Shown here piece by piece: positions 1 through 8,234 of a stretch of 32,784 bases of DNA. The stretch is from JBLIKP01 sp047635375 (GTDB lineage: Bacteria; Bacteroidota; Bacteroidia; Sphingobacteriales; Sphingobacteriaceae): the NCBI GenBank assembly GCA_047635375.1, contig JBLIKP010000017.1:1-32784 (forward strand), given 5' to 3'. A program made the translations under genes and the position numbers. The notes below the pieces were generated by a model. It was not told the DNA's origin. It made no database searches and worked only from the letters and a program-made list of their open reading frames with translations. The stretch's first letter is position 1; every line of letters starts with the position of its first letter.

Positions 1-380
1 TTCACACCGAAGGTGAGGTTACCAAAAGAGGCTTGGCACATAATTTAAATATTGCTGTCCACTATATGGCGTATTGGCTGAGTGGGACAGGCGCTGTTGC
101 CCTAAATAATTTAATGGAGGATGCTGCGACTGCAGAAATCAGTAGGGTTCAAGTACAGCAATGGCTTAAACACAAGGTAGTTTTAGATAATAAAGAAATA
201 GTAACTGAAAATTTAGTGTGTGAAATTTTAAAATATGAAACACGCAAAGTCTTCTCCCTGTACCCAGAAAATCCTCTTTTTCAACAAAAAATAATGTTGG
301 CCTCAGAATTGATATCCAATTTGGTTCTCAATGATAAAATGGAAGATTTCCTTACCCTAGAAGCCTACAAAAGACTATAA
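1..380 (+). CDS. aceB: Malate synthase, C-terminal part (5' end outside window)
   Basis: Malate synthase condenses glyoxylate with acetyl-CoA to malate, the second step of the glyoxylate shunt. The open frame runs from the window edge (first full codon at position 3) to a TAA at 378-380, so only about 125 C-terminal residues are visible. The diagnostic stretch NNLMEDAATAEISR, followed by QVQQWL, matches the conserved C-terminal region of the malate synthase A family, and the preceding segment (EGEVTKRGL..N) also fits. A TTG at 33 lies inside the conserved region and is not a real start. Isocitrate lyase follows after 32 bases on the same strand, the usual aceB-aceA arrangement, so the two are probably cotranscribed. 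The visible part shows no damage. Confidence 0.93.
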   Translation, partial: HTEGEVTKRGLAHNLNIAVHYMAYWLSGTGAVALNNLMEDAATAEISRVQVQQWLKHKVVLDNKEIVTENLVCEILKYETRKVFSLYPENPLFQQKIMLASELISNLVLNDKMEDFLTLEAYKRL

Positions 381-412
381 AATTCAACCTTTTAATATAT
401 AATAATCAAAAA

Positions 413-1687
413 ATGAATACTGAAGATAGAAAAATCCAAATTACAACCGATTGGACAACCAACCCAAGATGGGAAGGAATTGAACGTCCATACACGGCCG
501 AAGATGTCGTTAAACTTCGTGGTAGTATTTTAATCGAGCATTCTCTTGCTAGGCTCGGTGCAGAGAGACTTTGGAATCTTCTCCATACTCAAAAATTTGT
601 AGCTGGACTTGGTGCCTTAACGGGAAATCAAGCTATTCAAGAAGTACAAGCAGGGTTAGATGCTATTTACCTTAGCGGATGGCAAGTTGCTGCTGATGCG
701 AATTTAGCAGGGCAAATGTACCCTGATCAAAGTTTATACCCTGCAGATAGTGTTCCCTCTGTTGTGAAAAGAATTAACAACGCTTTAATGCGTGCCGACC
801 AGATTCAATCAGTTACTGGAGAAGGAAATATCCATTATTTAGCGCCAATTATGGCTGATGCCGAAGCAGGATTTGGGGGCAACTTAAATGCCTTTGAATT
901 AATGAAGGCAATGATTGAAGCAGGTGCAGCAGGTGTTCACTTTGAAGATCAACTTTCTTCTGCAAAGAAATGCGGACACTTAGGTGGCAAGGTATTAGTG
1001 CCCACTCAAGAGGCTATCAATAAGTTGGTTTCAGCACGTTTAGCTGCCGATGTGATGGGCGTACCAACTATTATCGTAGCGAGAACAGATGCTGATGCTG
1101 CAAACTTAATTACAAGTGATATTGATCCTCGCGATCTTAAATTTATTAAAGGGAAACGAACATTAGAAGGTTTCTACGAAGTTGAAAATGGAATTGACCA
1201 AGCAATCGACCGTGGATTAAGTTATGCACCTTATGCAGATCTTATCTGGTGTGAAACTTCACATCCTGATTTGGGAGAAGCAAAAAAATTCGCAGAAGCA
1301 ATTCACGCTAAATTCCCTGGTAAAATGTTAGCATATAACTGCTCTCCTTCATTCAATTGGGCCTCTAAGTTAAGCGAGCAAGAAATGTCTACTTTTCGTG
1401 AGAACCTTGCCGATTTAGGGTATAAATTCCAATTCATTACTCTTGCTGGCTTCCATGCCCTTAATACAAGTATGTTTGAATTAGCTTGTGCATATAGAGA
1501 TAACGGAATGGCTGGGTATAGTAAACTACAGGAAAAAGAATTTGCACTCCAAAAACAAGGGTTTAAGGCTGTAAAGCACCAAGCTTTTGTGGGGACAGCA
1601 TATTTTGATCATGTTCAACAAACAGTTATGGCTGGAAATTCATCCACCACAGCTCTTTCAGGTTCAACAGAAGAAGCGCAGTTTTAA
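413..1687 (+). CDS. aceA: Isocitrate lyase
   Basis: Isocitrate lyase cleaves isocitrate to succinate and glyoxylate, the first step of the glyoxylate shunt, which allows growth on acetate or fatty acids. The protein has 424 residues, close to the usual bacterial length. The catalytic loop KKCGH is at residues 185-189 (nucleophile Cys187). The metal/substrate motif DAEAGFGG is at about 149-156, and NCSPSFNW at 309-316. Only 32 AT-rich bases separate it from the malate synthase gene, with no clear promoter between them, so an aceB-aceA operon is likely. The strong hairpin terminator right after the stop marks the operon end. The ATG at 413 is used because the typical N-terminus (W..NPRW.GI.RPY) follows closely. 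Confidence 0.97.
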   Translation: MNTEDRKIQITTDWTTNPRWEGIERPYTAEDVVKLRGSILIEHSLARLGAERLWNLLHTQKFVAGLGALTGNQAIQEVQAGLDAIYLSGWQVAADANLAGQMYPDQSLYPADSVPSVVKRINNALMRADQIQSVTGEGNIHYLAPIMADAEAGFGGNLNAFELMKAMIEAGAAGVHFEDQLSSAKKCGHLGGKVLVPTQEAINKLVSARLAADVMGVPTIIVARTDADAANLITSDIDPRDLKFIKGKRTLEGFYEVENGIDQAIDRGLSYAPYADLIWCETSHPDLGEAKKFAEAIHAKFPGKMLAYNCSPSFNWASKLSEQEMSTFRENLADLGYKFQFITLAGFHALNTSMFELACAYRDNGMAGYSKLQEKEFALQKQGFKAVKHQAFVGTAYFDHVQQTVMAGNSSTTALSGSTEEAQF

Positions 1688-1704
1688 AAGATTCATTATT
1701 TAAC

Positions 1705-1736
1705 AAAAAAGCCGACTTATTAAGTCGGCTTTTTTT
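1705..1736 (+). terminator. Rho-independent terminator after aceA
   Basis: Nine-base-pair GC-containing stem, GCCGACTTA (1711-1719) and TAAGTCGGC (1721-1729), with A residues before and a T run after (1730-1736). The A tract on the left makes it plausible on both strands. The stop codon of the leftward response-regulator remnant (1735-1737) lies in the T tract. Confidence 0.9.
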
Positions 1737-1956
1737 ATGATAAAAGTTTTTGTCGTAATAAAAACTCTAGTTGATCATTTGCAGTAAGTAGATCTTTTGT
1801 GAGCTGAACGTTTTCTGCTTTTAATTGAAAAACCTCCAGCGCGTTTTTAATAACTATCCCTAATTCATTATCATTCCAGAGTTTAGAAATGTACCTGTAA
1901 ACCTGGCCTTTATTAATAGCGTAAATAACATTTTTATCTCCAGATTTAGCCTTAGA
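1735..1956 (-). pseudogene. Response-regulator receiver remnant (C-terminal end only)
   Basis: Reading leftward from about 1956 to a TAA at 1735-1737 gives about 73 codons without a start codon. The text GDKNVIYAINKGQVYRYI, then SKLWNDNEL and a helical tail ending LLRQKLLS, matches the end of a CheY-like receiver of the type where AINKG-x-YRYI(T/S)KPW precedes a coiled extension (as in RpfG-like or orphan regulators). The phospho-acceptor half of the domain is missing. In-frame stops and loss of similarity occur just upstream, and another receiver remnant begins there on the opposite strand. No function is expected. Family identity is a motif-level recognition, not a search result. Confidence 0.7.
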
Positions 1957-2198
1957 TTATTTTTGCACAAATAATTCTGAAAAACTTGAATTGCCAAGGT
2001 TAATGCTTGTAGATATACAAATGCCAATCATGAGTGGATTCGATTTAATCGATGAACTCGCAGATAAGTTTCCTTCTTTCTAGTACAATCTATGGTGAGG
2101 ATGCAAAAAGGGCAAAACAAAATCCTTTGGTTTTAGAAATGCTATCGAAGCCTTTGGATGCTCAATACCTGAAAAACCAATTGAAGGATCCTAAATAA
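1946..2198 (+). pseudogene. Receiver-domain remnant, truncated and frameshifted
   Basis: Frame 2 reads LALDYF then LPRLMLVDIQMPIMSGFDL and stops at TAG 2081-2083. Similarity resumes in frame 3 at 2082 with STIYGEDAKRAKQNP, then LSKPLDAQYL, ending TAA 2196-2198. This is the central and C-terminal part of a CheY-like receiver: the phospho-acceptor Asp in LVDIQMP and the conserved Lys in LSKPL are both visible. The N-terminal third is missing, and about ten residues around the conserved Thr/Ser (normally VxxLTSS) are lost at the frameshift. The last bases overlap the end of the NarL-type gene on the other strand. It is a decayed gene from a two-component cluster; the partner kinase is not in the window. 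Confidence 0.75.
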
Positions 2199-2856
2199 AT
2201 GGATCATTTGGAGTTACAATACCAGAATTTACAGCATACATAACTAATTCCGTAGGGGTTTTCAAATCCAATTTCTTTAAAATTTTCTTACGATGAGTGT
2301 TTATTGTATGATGGCTTAAAAATAAAATTTCCGCAATTTCTTTTGTGGTTTTTCCATCAGAAATAAGTTTAATTATCTCCAACTCTCTTGGAGATAAGGA
2401 TGTGGGGTCACATAGGTTTTCAGATTGCCTTGTACCAGATTCTCTTTCAACCAATAAATCAATAATCTTATTACAAAAAAACGATTCTCCTTTTGCCGTA
2501 GAATAGATTCCTTCAATTATTTCGTCCCGGCTGCATTCCTTGGTAAGGTAACCTTGAATACCATAATTAAGAACTTTATTTATTTGATCTCTTCTATTAT
2601 CACTTGAAATAATTAAAAGATTTGATAAAGAATTTGCCTCCATTAATAAGTCCATAGAATTATAATCCATAAATCCAGGTGCATTATAATCAACCAATAC
2701 AACATCAATTGACTGTTTCCTTAATATTGCGACCATTTCTCTAAGGTTTCCCGCCTCCTGGACTACGCTTAAGTCACTTTTTTCGGAAATTATATGCTTT
2801 AATCCAAGACGGGTTAAATGTTGAGAATCGGCAAGCAAAATCGAGATACTACTCAT
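2191..2856 (-). CDS. NarL/FixJ-type response regulator (REC + LuxR HTH)
   Basis: A 221-residue DNA-binding response regulator. The receiver domain (about residues 4-120) has the phospho-acceptor Asp56 in VLVDYNAPG, a Ser pair at 84-85 (LIISSD) at the conserved Thr/Ser position, and Lys105 in GYLTKE with the aromatic Tyr103. A LuxR-type helix-turn-helix follows (about 153-212), with LSPRELEIIKLISDGKTTKE and the recognition helix SHHTINTHRKKILKKL. All key residues are present, so it looks functional. No histidine kinase is adjacent; its neighbours are receiver-domain remnants and a broken outer-membrane protein, so it may be the surviving member of a dismantled signalling cluster. The ATG start at 2854-2856 is preceded by an AT-rich region of about 220 bases. 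Its target genes are unknown. Confidence 0.93.
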   Translation of the reverse strand: MSSISILLADSQHLTRLGLKHIISEKSDLSVVQEAGNLREMVAILRKQSIDVVLVDYNAPGFMDYNSMDLLMEANSLSNLLIISSDNRRDQINKVLNYGIQGYLTKECSRDEIIEGIYSTAKGESFFCNKIIDLLVERESGTRQSENLCDPTSLSPRELEIIKLISDGKTTKEIAEILFLSHHTINTHRKKILKKLDLKTPTELVMYAVNSGIVTPNDPFI

Positions 2857-3077
2857 TTCTATTAATTAAGACTAATTCTAAATAATTCACGAAGATAAAT
2901 AAAATATTATTTACAAAAAGTTAAATTGAAGTACTTACTGGATTATTGTTCAGAAATATTAGTAATAATTGGAAAGCTTTATCCAAGACATGGTATAAAT
3001 ATCATTAAGTAATAATAGATTTTCGACTTATTTTTAAAATTAAAAAACCACTTACTATCACCAAATAACAACTTCCA

Positions 3078-3864
3078 TTGAGCCCCCGACTCCACTTAAT
3101 TCTACCTTTACTCTTGATTTCTTTTAATCTGTCGGCGCAGGCAGGGGAAATGACCCCATATCTTGTGAATGGGAGTATGGGAATTCATATTAGTACCGTT
3201 ACTTTAAGACCGTCCAAAACTGGATTTATTTCGCCCGATACAAATCTTACGTTTTCTGAAATTGCATCCAATGCAAATAAACAGAATTCTGGAAATATTG
3301 GAGTGTCCACATAATTATTTGGTTTGTTTATTGAGTCAACTGAGGCTATAGACTTTCATATCAGCCTTGTATTTATTTCAATACGTGAGCGAAATAAACA
3401 AATGCTAACTCCTGAGATTTTAATTAGTAAAAACGGAAAATTTGAACTCACTGAGGGTGAGTTACAAGAATTTAAATTCACCTATCACCACAATTATTTA
3501 CAAATCCCCTTTAGGATTAATTACAATTTTATTAAAATATTGATTAGGATTTTGGTGCGTCTATTGGGGTTGCTGCGAACCTTAGACTAAATTCTCGGAT
3601 TACTGAGAATTTTGATGATTCTGACTTTTATTACCTCAATACTTACAATAAATTATCCGAGGCTAAGAAAAATAACTTTGTACTTGACGGTTCCTTATCC
3701 CTATGGGGTAGATATAATATTAACTCTGCATTAGGTGCCTTTGGAAGACTGTATTTTAATAATGGAATACCCCAATGGCTGTTTACCAAGAGGGGGTTAA
3801 TCAATACTCATTGTACTCCGGTTTAGAATTAGGAATCAGAATGAGGATCTTTAAAAAACTTTAG
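3078..3864 (+). pseudogene. Decayed outer-membrane beta-barrel protein gene
   Basis: Three frames together read as one secreted barrel protein. Frame 3 starts at a TTG (3078) with a signal-peptide-like stretch (LHLILPLLLISFNLSAQ). It is interrupted by TAA at 3312-3314 and continues in the same frame with LTPEILISKNGKFELTEGE and YLQIPFRINYNF up to 3590. The reading then shifts to frame 2 near 3545 (FGASIGVAANLRLNSRI, DGSLSLWGRYNIN) until TAG 3824-3826. A second shift near 3775 to frame 1 gives YSLYSGLELGIRMRIFKKL, ending TAG 3862-3864. Alternating polar and hydrophobic strands and the final IRMRIFKKL resemble PorT/OmpA-like barrels of Bacteroidota. One stop and two frameshifts make it a pseudogene. 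Its end overlaps the stop of prfC by four bases. The exact family is uncertain. Confidence 0.7.
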
Positions 3865-5447
3865 GCGGTTTTAAATTCTGAAGTGAAGTGGAATTCAATT
3901 TCTGGATAATCTCTTTGAGCCACTTCTAATACCCAAGAGGTCTGGGCAAGAAATACTGGATTCTTATCCTTATCAATATAAATAAAGTTTGCTTTAAAAT
4001 CGATGAAATCTTCTAGTTGTTTCTTGTTATCAGAAGTTAACCAACACGCTTTATGAAATTGGGCTGGGTGGAAGGAGCAGCTTGCAGAATATTCATTTTT
4101 CAATCTATATTTAATAACATCAAACTGAAGTTCACCTACTGTTCCCACCATTTTTGTATTACCAAATTTTCTGGTAAACAATTGAGCAACACCTTCATCT
4201 GTTAACTGATTTATCCCTTTATCCAATTGCTTAGATTTCATAGGGTCTTCATTTACTAATTCCTTGAAAATCTCAGGGGAGAAACTAGGAATACCTCTAA
4301 AATGAAGGTCTTCGCCATCAGTAAGGGTATCACCAATCTTAAAGTTTCCAGTATCATATAAGCCAATTACATCTCCAGGATAGGCCTCTTCAATAATTGA
4401 CTTATCACGGGCTAAGAAACTTGCTGGATTACTAAATCTTACTTTTTTACCTAATCTAGTGTGGGTAAAAAACTTATTTCTTTCAAATTTCCCGGAACAA
4501 ACTCTCAGGAAGGCAATTCTGTCTCTATGCTTTGGGTCAATATTTGCATGAATTTTAAAGATAAACCCTGAAAACTTATCTTCTGTAGGCTCAACTGCAC
4601 GAACATTGGTTAATCTACCTCTTGGAATAGGGGAGATTTTTGTAAAGGTGTCTAGAAGTTCTTTTACCCCAAAATTGTTCAACGCACTACCAAAAAACAC
4701 GGGTGCAAGGCCTCCACCTAAATAACTTTCATTCTCAAAAGGTTCGTAAACACCTTCAATTAATTCAACATCTTCACGAAGTTGGTCGGCGTATTTACCT
4801 ATGGTTTCGTCTAGGGTTTTATCGTCTAAATCAGATATTTTTACAGTATCCTTAACAATGGTTGTTTTACTTGCGTGAAATAGGTTTAGACTTCTGTCAT
4901 ACAAGTTGTAAACTCCTTTAAAGGTTGATCCAATACTAATTGGCCAACTTAAAGGGCGGACTTTAATATTTAATTTTTCCTCTAATTCGTCTAATAAGTC
5001 GAAAGGATCACGACCTTCACGGTCCATTTTATTGATAAAAACGATTACAGGAGTGTCTCTCATTCGGCAAACTTGCATTAATCGCTCAGTTTGCTCTTCA
5101 ACACCTTTTACACAGTCAATAACTAGAATTACACTATCAACTGCAGTAAGTGTTCTATAGGTGTCCTCAGCAAAGTCCTTATGACCGGGTGTATCAAGAA
5201 GATTAATTAGAATATTGTTATACTCAAAAGTCATTACTGATGTAGCCACCGAAATTCCTCTTTGTGCCTCAATCTCCATGAAATCCGATGCAGCAGTTTT
5301 TGTGATCTTATTGCTTTTTACAGCACCTGCGGTTTGGATAGCACCTCCGAAAAGCAATAATTTCTCCGTCAATGTGGTTTTACCTGCATCAGGGTGGGAA
5401 ATAATTGCAAACGTGCGCCTTTTCTGGATTTCTTCTTTTATCGACAT
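3861..5447 (-). CDS. prfC: Peptide chain release factor 3
   Basis: RF3 is a translational GTPase that removes RF1/RF2 from the ribosome after termination. The protein has 528 residues from the ATG at 5447, matching the family length of about 530. The G1 loop SHPDAGKTT is at residues 17-25, preceded by the typical KRRTFAIISHPDAGKT start. The G3 motif DTPGHKDFAEDTYR and the G4 motif NKMDREGRDP are present, and the EAQRGISV switch I region is intact. An upstream in-frame TTG at 5468 would add seven residues, but it lies inside a good -7 promoter box and is less likely. The gene is divergent from the transporter at 5588, and its stop overlaps the end of a decayed barrel gene. Confidence 0.96.
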   Translation of the reverse strand: MSIKEEIQKRRTFAIISHPDAGKTTLTEKLLLFGGAIQTAGAVKSNKITKTAASDFMEIEAQRGISVATSVMTFEYNNILINLLDTPGHKDFAEDTYRTLTAVDSVILVIDCVKGVEEQTERLMQVCRMRDTPVIVFINKMDREGRDPFDLLDELEEKLNIKVRPLSWPISIGSTFKGVYNLYDRSLNLFHASKTTIVKDTVKISDLDDKTLDETIGKYADQLREDVELIEGVYEPFENESYLGGGLAPVFFGSALNNFGVKELLDTFTKISPIPRGRLTNVRAVEPTEDKFSGFIFKIHANIDPKHRDRIAFLRVCSGKFERNKFFTHTRLGKKVRFSNPASFLARDKSIIEEAYPGDVIGLYDTGNFKIGDTLTDGEDLHFRGIPSFSPEIFKELVNEDPMKSKQLDKGINQLTDEGVAQLFTRKFGNTKMVGTVGELQFDVIKYRLKNEYSASCSFHPAQFHKACWLTSDNKKQLEDFIDFKANFIYIDKDKNPVFLAQTSWVLEVAQRDYPEIEFHFTSEFKTA

Positions 5448-5465
5448 GTGATCTAAAATAGGCTG

Positions 5466-5473
5466 CAAAACTA
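5466..5473 (-). promoter_or_regulatory. Candidate -7 promoter box for prfC
   Basis: On the minus strand these bases read TAGTTTTG, an exact match to the Bacteroidota -7 consensus TAnnTTTG, 18 bases before the preferred prfC ATG. No convincing -33 TTG is seen at the expected spacing, so this is tentative. Confidence 0.35.
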
Positions 5474-5543
5474 ATGAATTTAAGCCATTTGGTTAAGTTT
5501 ATTGGCGATTTCTGGATTAAAAAAGCAAACTAGGGGATAATTA

Positions 5544-5560
5544 GTTCTTTTATTAAGAAC
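5544..5560. repeat. Short inverted repeat upstream of the SLC12-like gene
   Basis: GTTCTT (5544-5549) and AAGAAC (5555-5560) form perfect 6-base arms around TTATT, 28 bases before the transporter ATG in the prfC/transporter divergent region. It could be an operator half-site pair or a leader hairpin. A match this short can also occur by chance. Confidence 0.3.
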
Positions 5561-5587
5561 CATCCATTTACTTTATATCTTCGCTAT

Positions 5588-7819
5588 ATGAAACCAAAAC
5601 CAAAACAGGAGAAAAAAGGATTCGGAACGGCTCCCGTATTTTTCACGGCAATTTCCACCATTTTAGGTGCCATCCTATTTCTACGGTTTGGTTATGCAAT
5701 TGGAAATGTGGGTTTCATTGGAGGATTGGGAATAATTTTAATTTCTCATATGGTTACTATTCCTACGGCTTTGGCTGTGGCCGAAATAGCTACAAACCAG
5801 AAGGTTGAAGGTGGTGGTGAGTATTATATCATATCCAGATCCTTTGGGATTACCATCGGCTCAGCCATTGGGATTGCGCTTTATTTTTCTCAAGCTATTT
5901 CTGTTGCATTTTATATCATAGCCCTAACTGAAGCTTTTCAACCTGTAATAGAATGGATTTACTACACCTTTGATATTCTAATTCCTGATAAACGTTTTTT
6001 AAGTATCCCATTTACGTTAGGACTAATTTATTTAATGCTTAAAAAAGGAGCCGACGTAGGAGTGAAGTTTCTCTATATAATTGTAGGGATTTTATTCGTT
6101 TCACTTATTATGTTCTTCATGGGTTCTACTGGTTATGCAGCAGGGAATGAAGAGTTAGAAATGACTGATACTGCAAAATCAGTTGATCCATTTTTCTATG
6201 TATTTGCCATTGTTTTCCCAGCATTTACGGGAATGACGGCAGGAGTGGGGCTATCAGGAGATTTAAGAGAACCCCGAAAGTCTATCCCCTTAGGAACCAT
6301 TGCAGCATCCCTATTAGGTATGGTGGTTTACATTTTTATTACTTATAAACTTAGTATTTCTGCAAGCCCAGCTGATTTAGCAAATGACCAGTTTATAATG
6401 GCTAAAATCGCGGTGTGGGGTCCAATTATTTATATTGGCCTAGCAGCCTCCACTATGTCATCGGCATTAGGTAGTATAATGGTTGCGCCACGAACTTTAC
6501 AAGCTATTGCTAAGGATAAGATTTTTCCTTCAGGATATGTAAATTATTGGGTATCAAGAGGAGAAAAGAAAAATAATGAGCCAGTAAATGCAACCCTTGT
6601 TACTGCGGCTGTGGTGCTAGTCTTTGTTGCCATTGGTGATGTGAACTTTGTGGCAGGGATAATCACCATGTTTTTCATGCTAACCTACGGTTCACTTTGT
6701 TTGATTAGTTTCCTTGAGCATTTTGCTGCCGATCCTTCGTACCGTCCTACATTTAGATCAAGGTGGTACATCTCTCTTTTTGGAGCAATAATGTGTATTT
6801 GGCTTATGTTTAAGATAAATACTCCCTATGCTATTGGTGCAATTGCCATAATGTTTATTCTTTATTTCTTTATTAGTTACAATAGGAAAGAGCAAAAGGG
6901 AATGAGTAATATTTTCCGTGGGGCGATTTTTCAATTAAGCCGACAAATTCAAGTATTCCTACAAAAAGCTGAAAAACAAAAAGAAGAAGTTCATTGGAGA
7001 CCTTCAGTAATTTGCATTTCAAGAGATAGCTTTGATCGACGGTCTGCATTTGATTTACTGCGCTATATCGCTAAGCGATACGGATTTGGAACATATATCC
7101 ACCTAATAGATGGATATCTTGGAAAGGCCACCAATGTGGAAGCCGAAACTGCTCAACACCGATTGATTAAAGCTGCCGATAACAGCCATTCCAACGTTTA
7201 CATTTATACGTTAATTAGTCCGTCATTTACATCGGCTTTAGCCCAAACCATTCAATTGCCTGGGGTTTCTGGAAAAGAAAATAACATGATGTTGTTTGAG
7301 TTTTCAAAGAAAGACCCTCAGTTTCTAAATGAAATTGGAGATGCCTATCCATTATTACAGTCGGTTGATTTTGATACGATTGTCTTGGGTAGTTCAGACA
7401 AGAATTTTGGTTATAAAAATGAAATACATATCTGGATTGGCGAAAATGACTATACCAATGCCAGTTTAATGATTCTTTTAGGATATGTAATTTTCGGTCA
7501 CCAGGATTGGGAAAATGGGAAGATTAAAATTTTCGCACTTCATCCAGCAGAGGAGATAGAAAAGGAAAGAATTAAGTTAATAGACTTAATTAATACTGGA
7601 CGATTACCAATTTCAATTAATAATGTTGAGTTAATTCCTCACCTATTTGATCAAAATAAGAAAGACATAATTAATTCTAAATCAAAAGACGCCGATCTTA
7701 CAATTTTGGGCTTTAGAGGAGAAATGTTAAAACACGAAACCACTGAGGTTTTCAGCGGTTACGATGCGATTGGGGACGTATTATTTGTAAATGCTAATAA
7801 GGGAATTGAAATTAAATAG
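5588..7819 (+). CDS. SLC12-like amino-acid permease / cation-chloride cotransporter homologue
   Basis: A 743-residue membrane transporter of the APC superfamily. The N-terminal segment GTAPVFFTAISTILGAILFL (residues 13-32), followed by RFGYAIGNVG, matches the first transmembrane helix of the SLC12 cation-chloride cotransporter branch. About twelve hydrophobic helices follow up to about residue 430. The remaining roughly 310 residues are hydrophilic and start with a segment (RPSVICISRDSF) resembling the cytosolic C-terminal domain of SLC12 proteins. Animal SLC12 proteins move Na+, K+ and Cl- together; for bacterial homologues the substrate is less certain and could include amino acids. An ion or osmotic role would fit a marine bacterium but is inference. 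The end overlaps the convergent small gene by eight bases. Confidence 0.85.
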   Translation: MKPKPKQEKKGFGTAPVFFTAISTILGAILFLRFGYAIGNVGFIGGLGIILISHMVTIPTALAVAEIATNQKVEGGGEYYIISRSFGITIGSAIGIALYFSQAISVAFYIIALTEAFQPVIEWIYYTFDILIPDKRFLSIPFTLGLIYLMLKKGADVGVKFLYIIVGILFVSLIMFFMGSTGYAAGNEELEMTDTAKSVDPFFYVFAIVFPAFTGMTAGVGLSGDLREPRKSIPLGTIAASLLGMVVYIFITYKLSISASPADLANDQFIMAKIAVWGPIIYIGLAASTMSSALGSIMVAPRTLQAIAKDKIFPSGYVNYWVSRGEKKNNEPVNATLVTAAVVLVFVAIGDVNFVAGIITMFFMLTYGSLCLISFLEHFAADPSYRPTFRSRWYISLFGAIMCIWLMFKINTPYAIGAIAIMFILYFFISYNRKEQKGMSNIFRGAIFQLSRQIQVFLQKAEKQKEEVHWRPSVICISRDSFDRRSAFDLLRYIAKRYGFGTYIHLIDGYLGKATNVEAETAQHRLIKAADNSHSNVYIYTLISPSFTSALAQTIQLPGVSGKENNMMLFEFSKKDPQFLNEIGDAYPLLQSVDFDTIVLGSSDKNFGYKNEIHIWIGENDYTNASLMILLGYVIFGHQDWENGKIKIFALHPAEEIEKERIKLIDLINTGRLPISINNVELIPHLFDQNKKDIINSKSKDADLTILGFRGEMLKHETTEVFSGYDAIGDVLFVNANKGIEIK

Positions 7820-8135
7820 CGATTGATTTTTTAATGTCTTCTTCACTAAGAAATAATGTTTTTTCATGGAAAACTATCAATGTTTTCGTTTGACTCATCA
7901 TTTCTAAAAATCTAACTGCTAAGTCCTTTATTGATTGTTCACGTTCCATTATTGATAATGATGGTTCGTTTGTGAAATAAAAAGTGCATTGCGGGAATTG
8001 GTAATCTACCCTAATTAGCGTGTCTCGTTTGACCCGAACAGGCATGGGTTTAATGTTTTCAGCATTTTGTTGTAAGTAGGCTAAATTTAAAAAATCAGAT
8101 TCACTGAAAATCCTAGATGAGCTATTTTTTTTCAA
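7812..8135 (-). CDS. Small protein of unknown function (start uncertain)
   Basis: I do not recognise this 107-residue protein. It has no signal peptide and no membrane helix, and it looks like a small soluble alpha/beta protein (strands near VRVKRDTLIRVDYQFPQ and TLIVFHEKTLFL, a helix near SIKDLAVRFLEMM). The listed start is a TTG. No ATG occurs in frame until Met31, and the frame stays open upstream of the TTG for about 17 codons back to a TGA, so initiation is unresolved. It lies 99 bases downstream of the DoxX gene on the same strand, and its end overlaps the convergent transporter gene. Coding is supported by the long open frame and protein-like composition, not by any known family. Confidence 0.55.
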   Translation of the reverse strand: MKKNSSSRIFSESDFLNLAYLQQNAENIKPMPVRVKRDTLIRVDYQFPQCTFYFTNEPSLSIMEREQSIKDLAVRFLEMMSQTKTLIVFHEKTLFLSEEDIKKSIAI

Positions 8136-8234
8136 GCCAATAGAGAAAAAAGCCTTCCAGCTAGGATGAGTTGTAATTTTAATTCACAAATATCCATTGA
8201 TTTTCAGGTAACTTCAATACCCGGATTCAGGTAT

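Noticed and set aside
5466..5468. TTG start giving a 535-residue prfC product
   Set aside because: It lies inside a TAnnTTTG promoter box, and the family N-terminus begins at the ATG at 5447.
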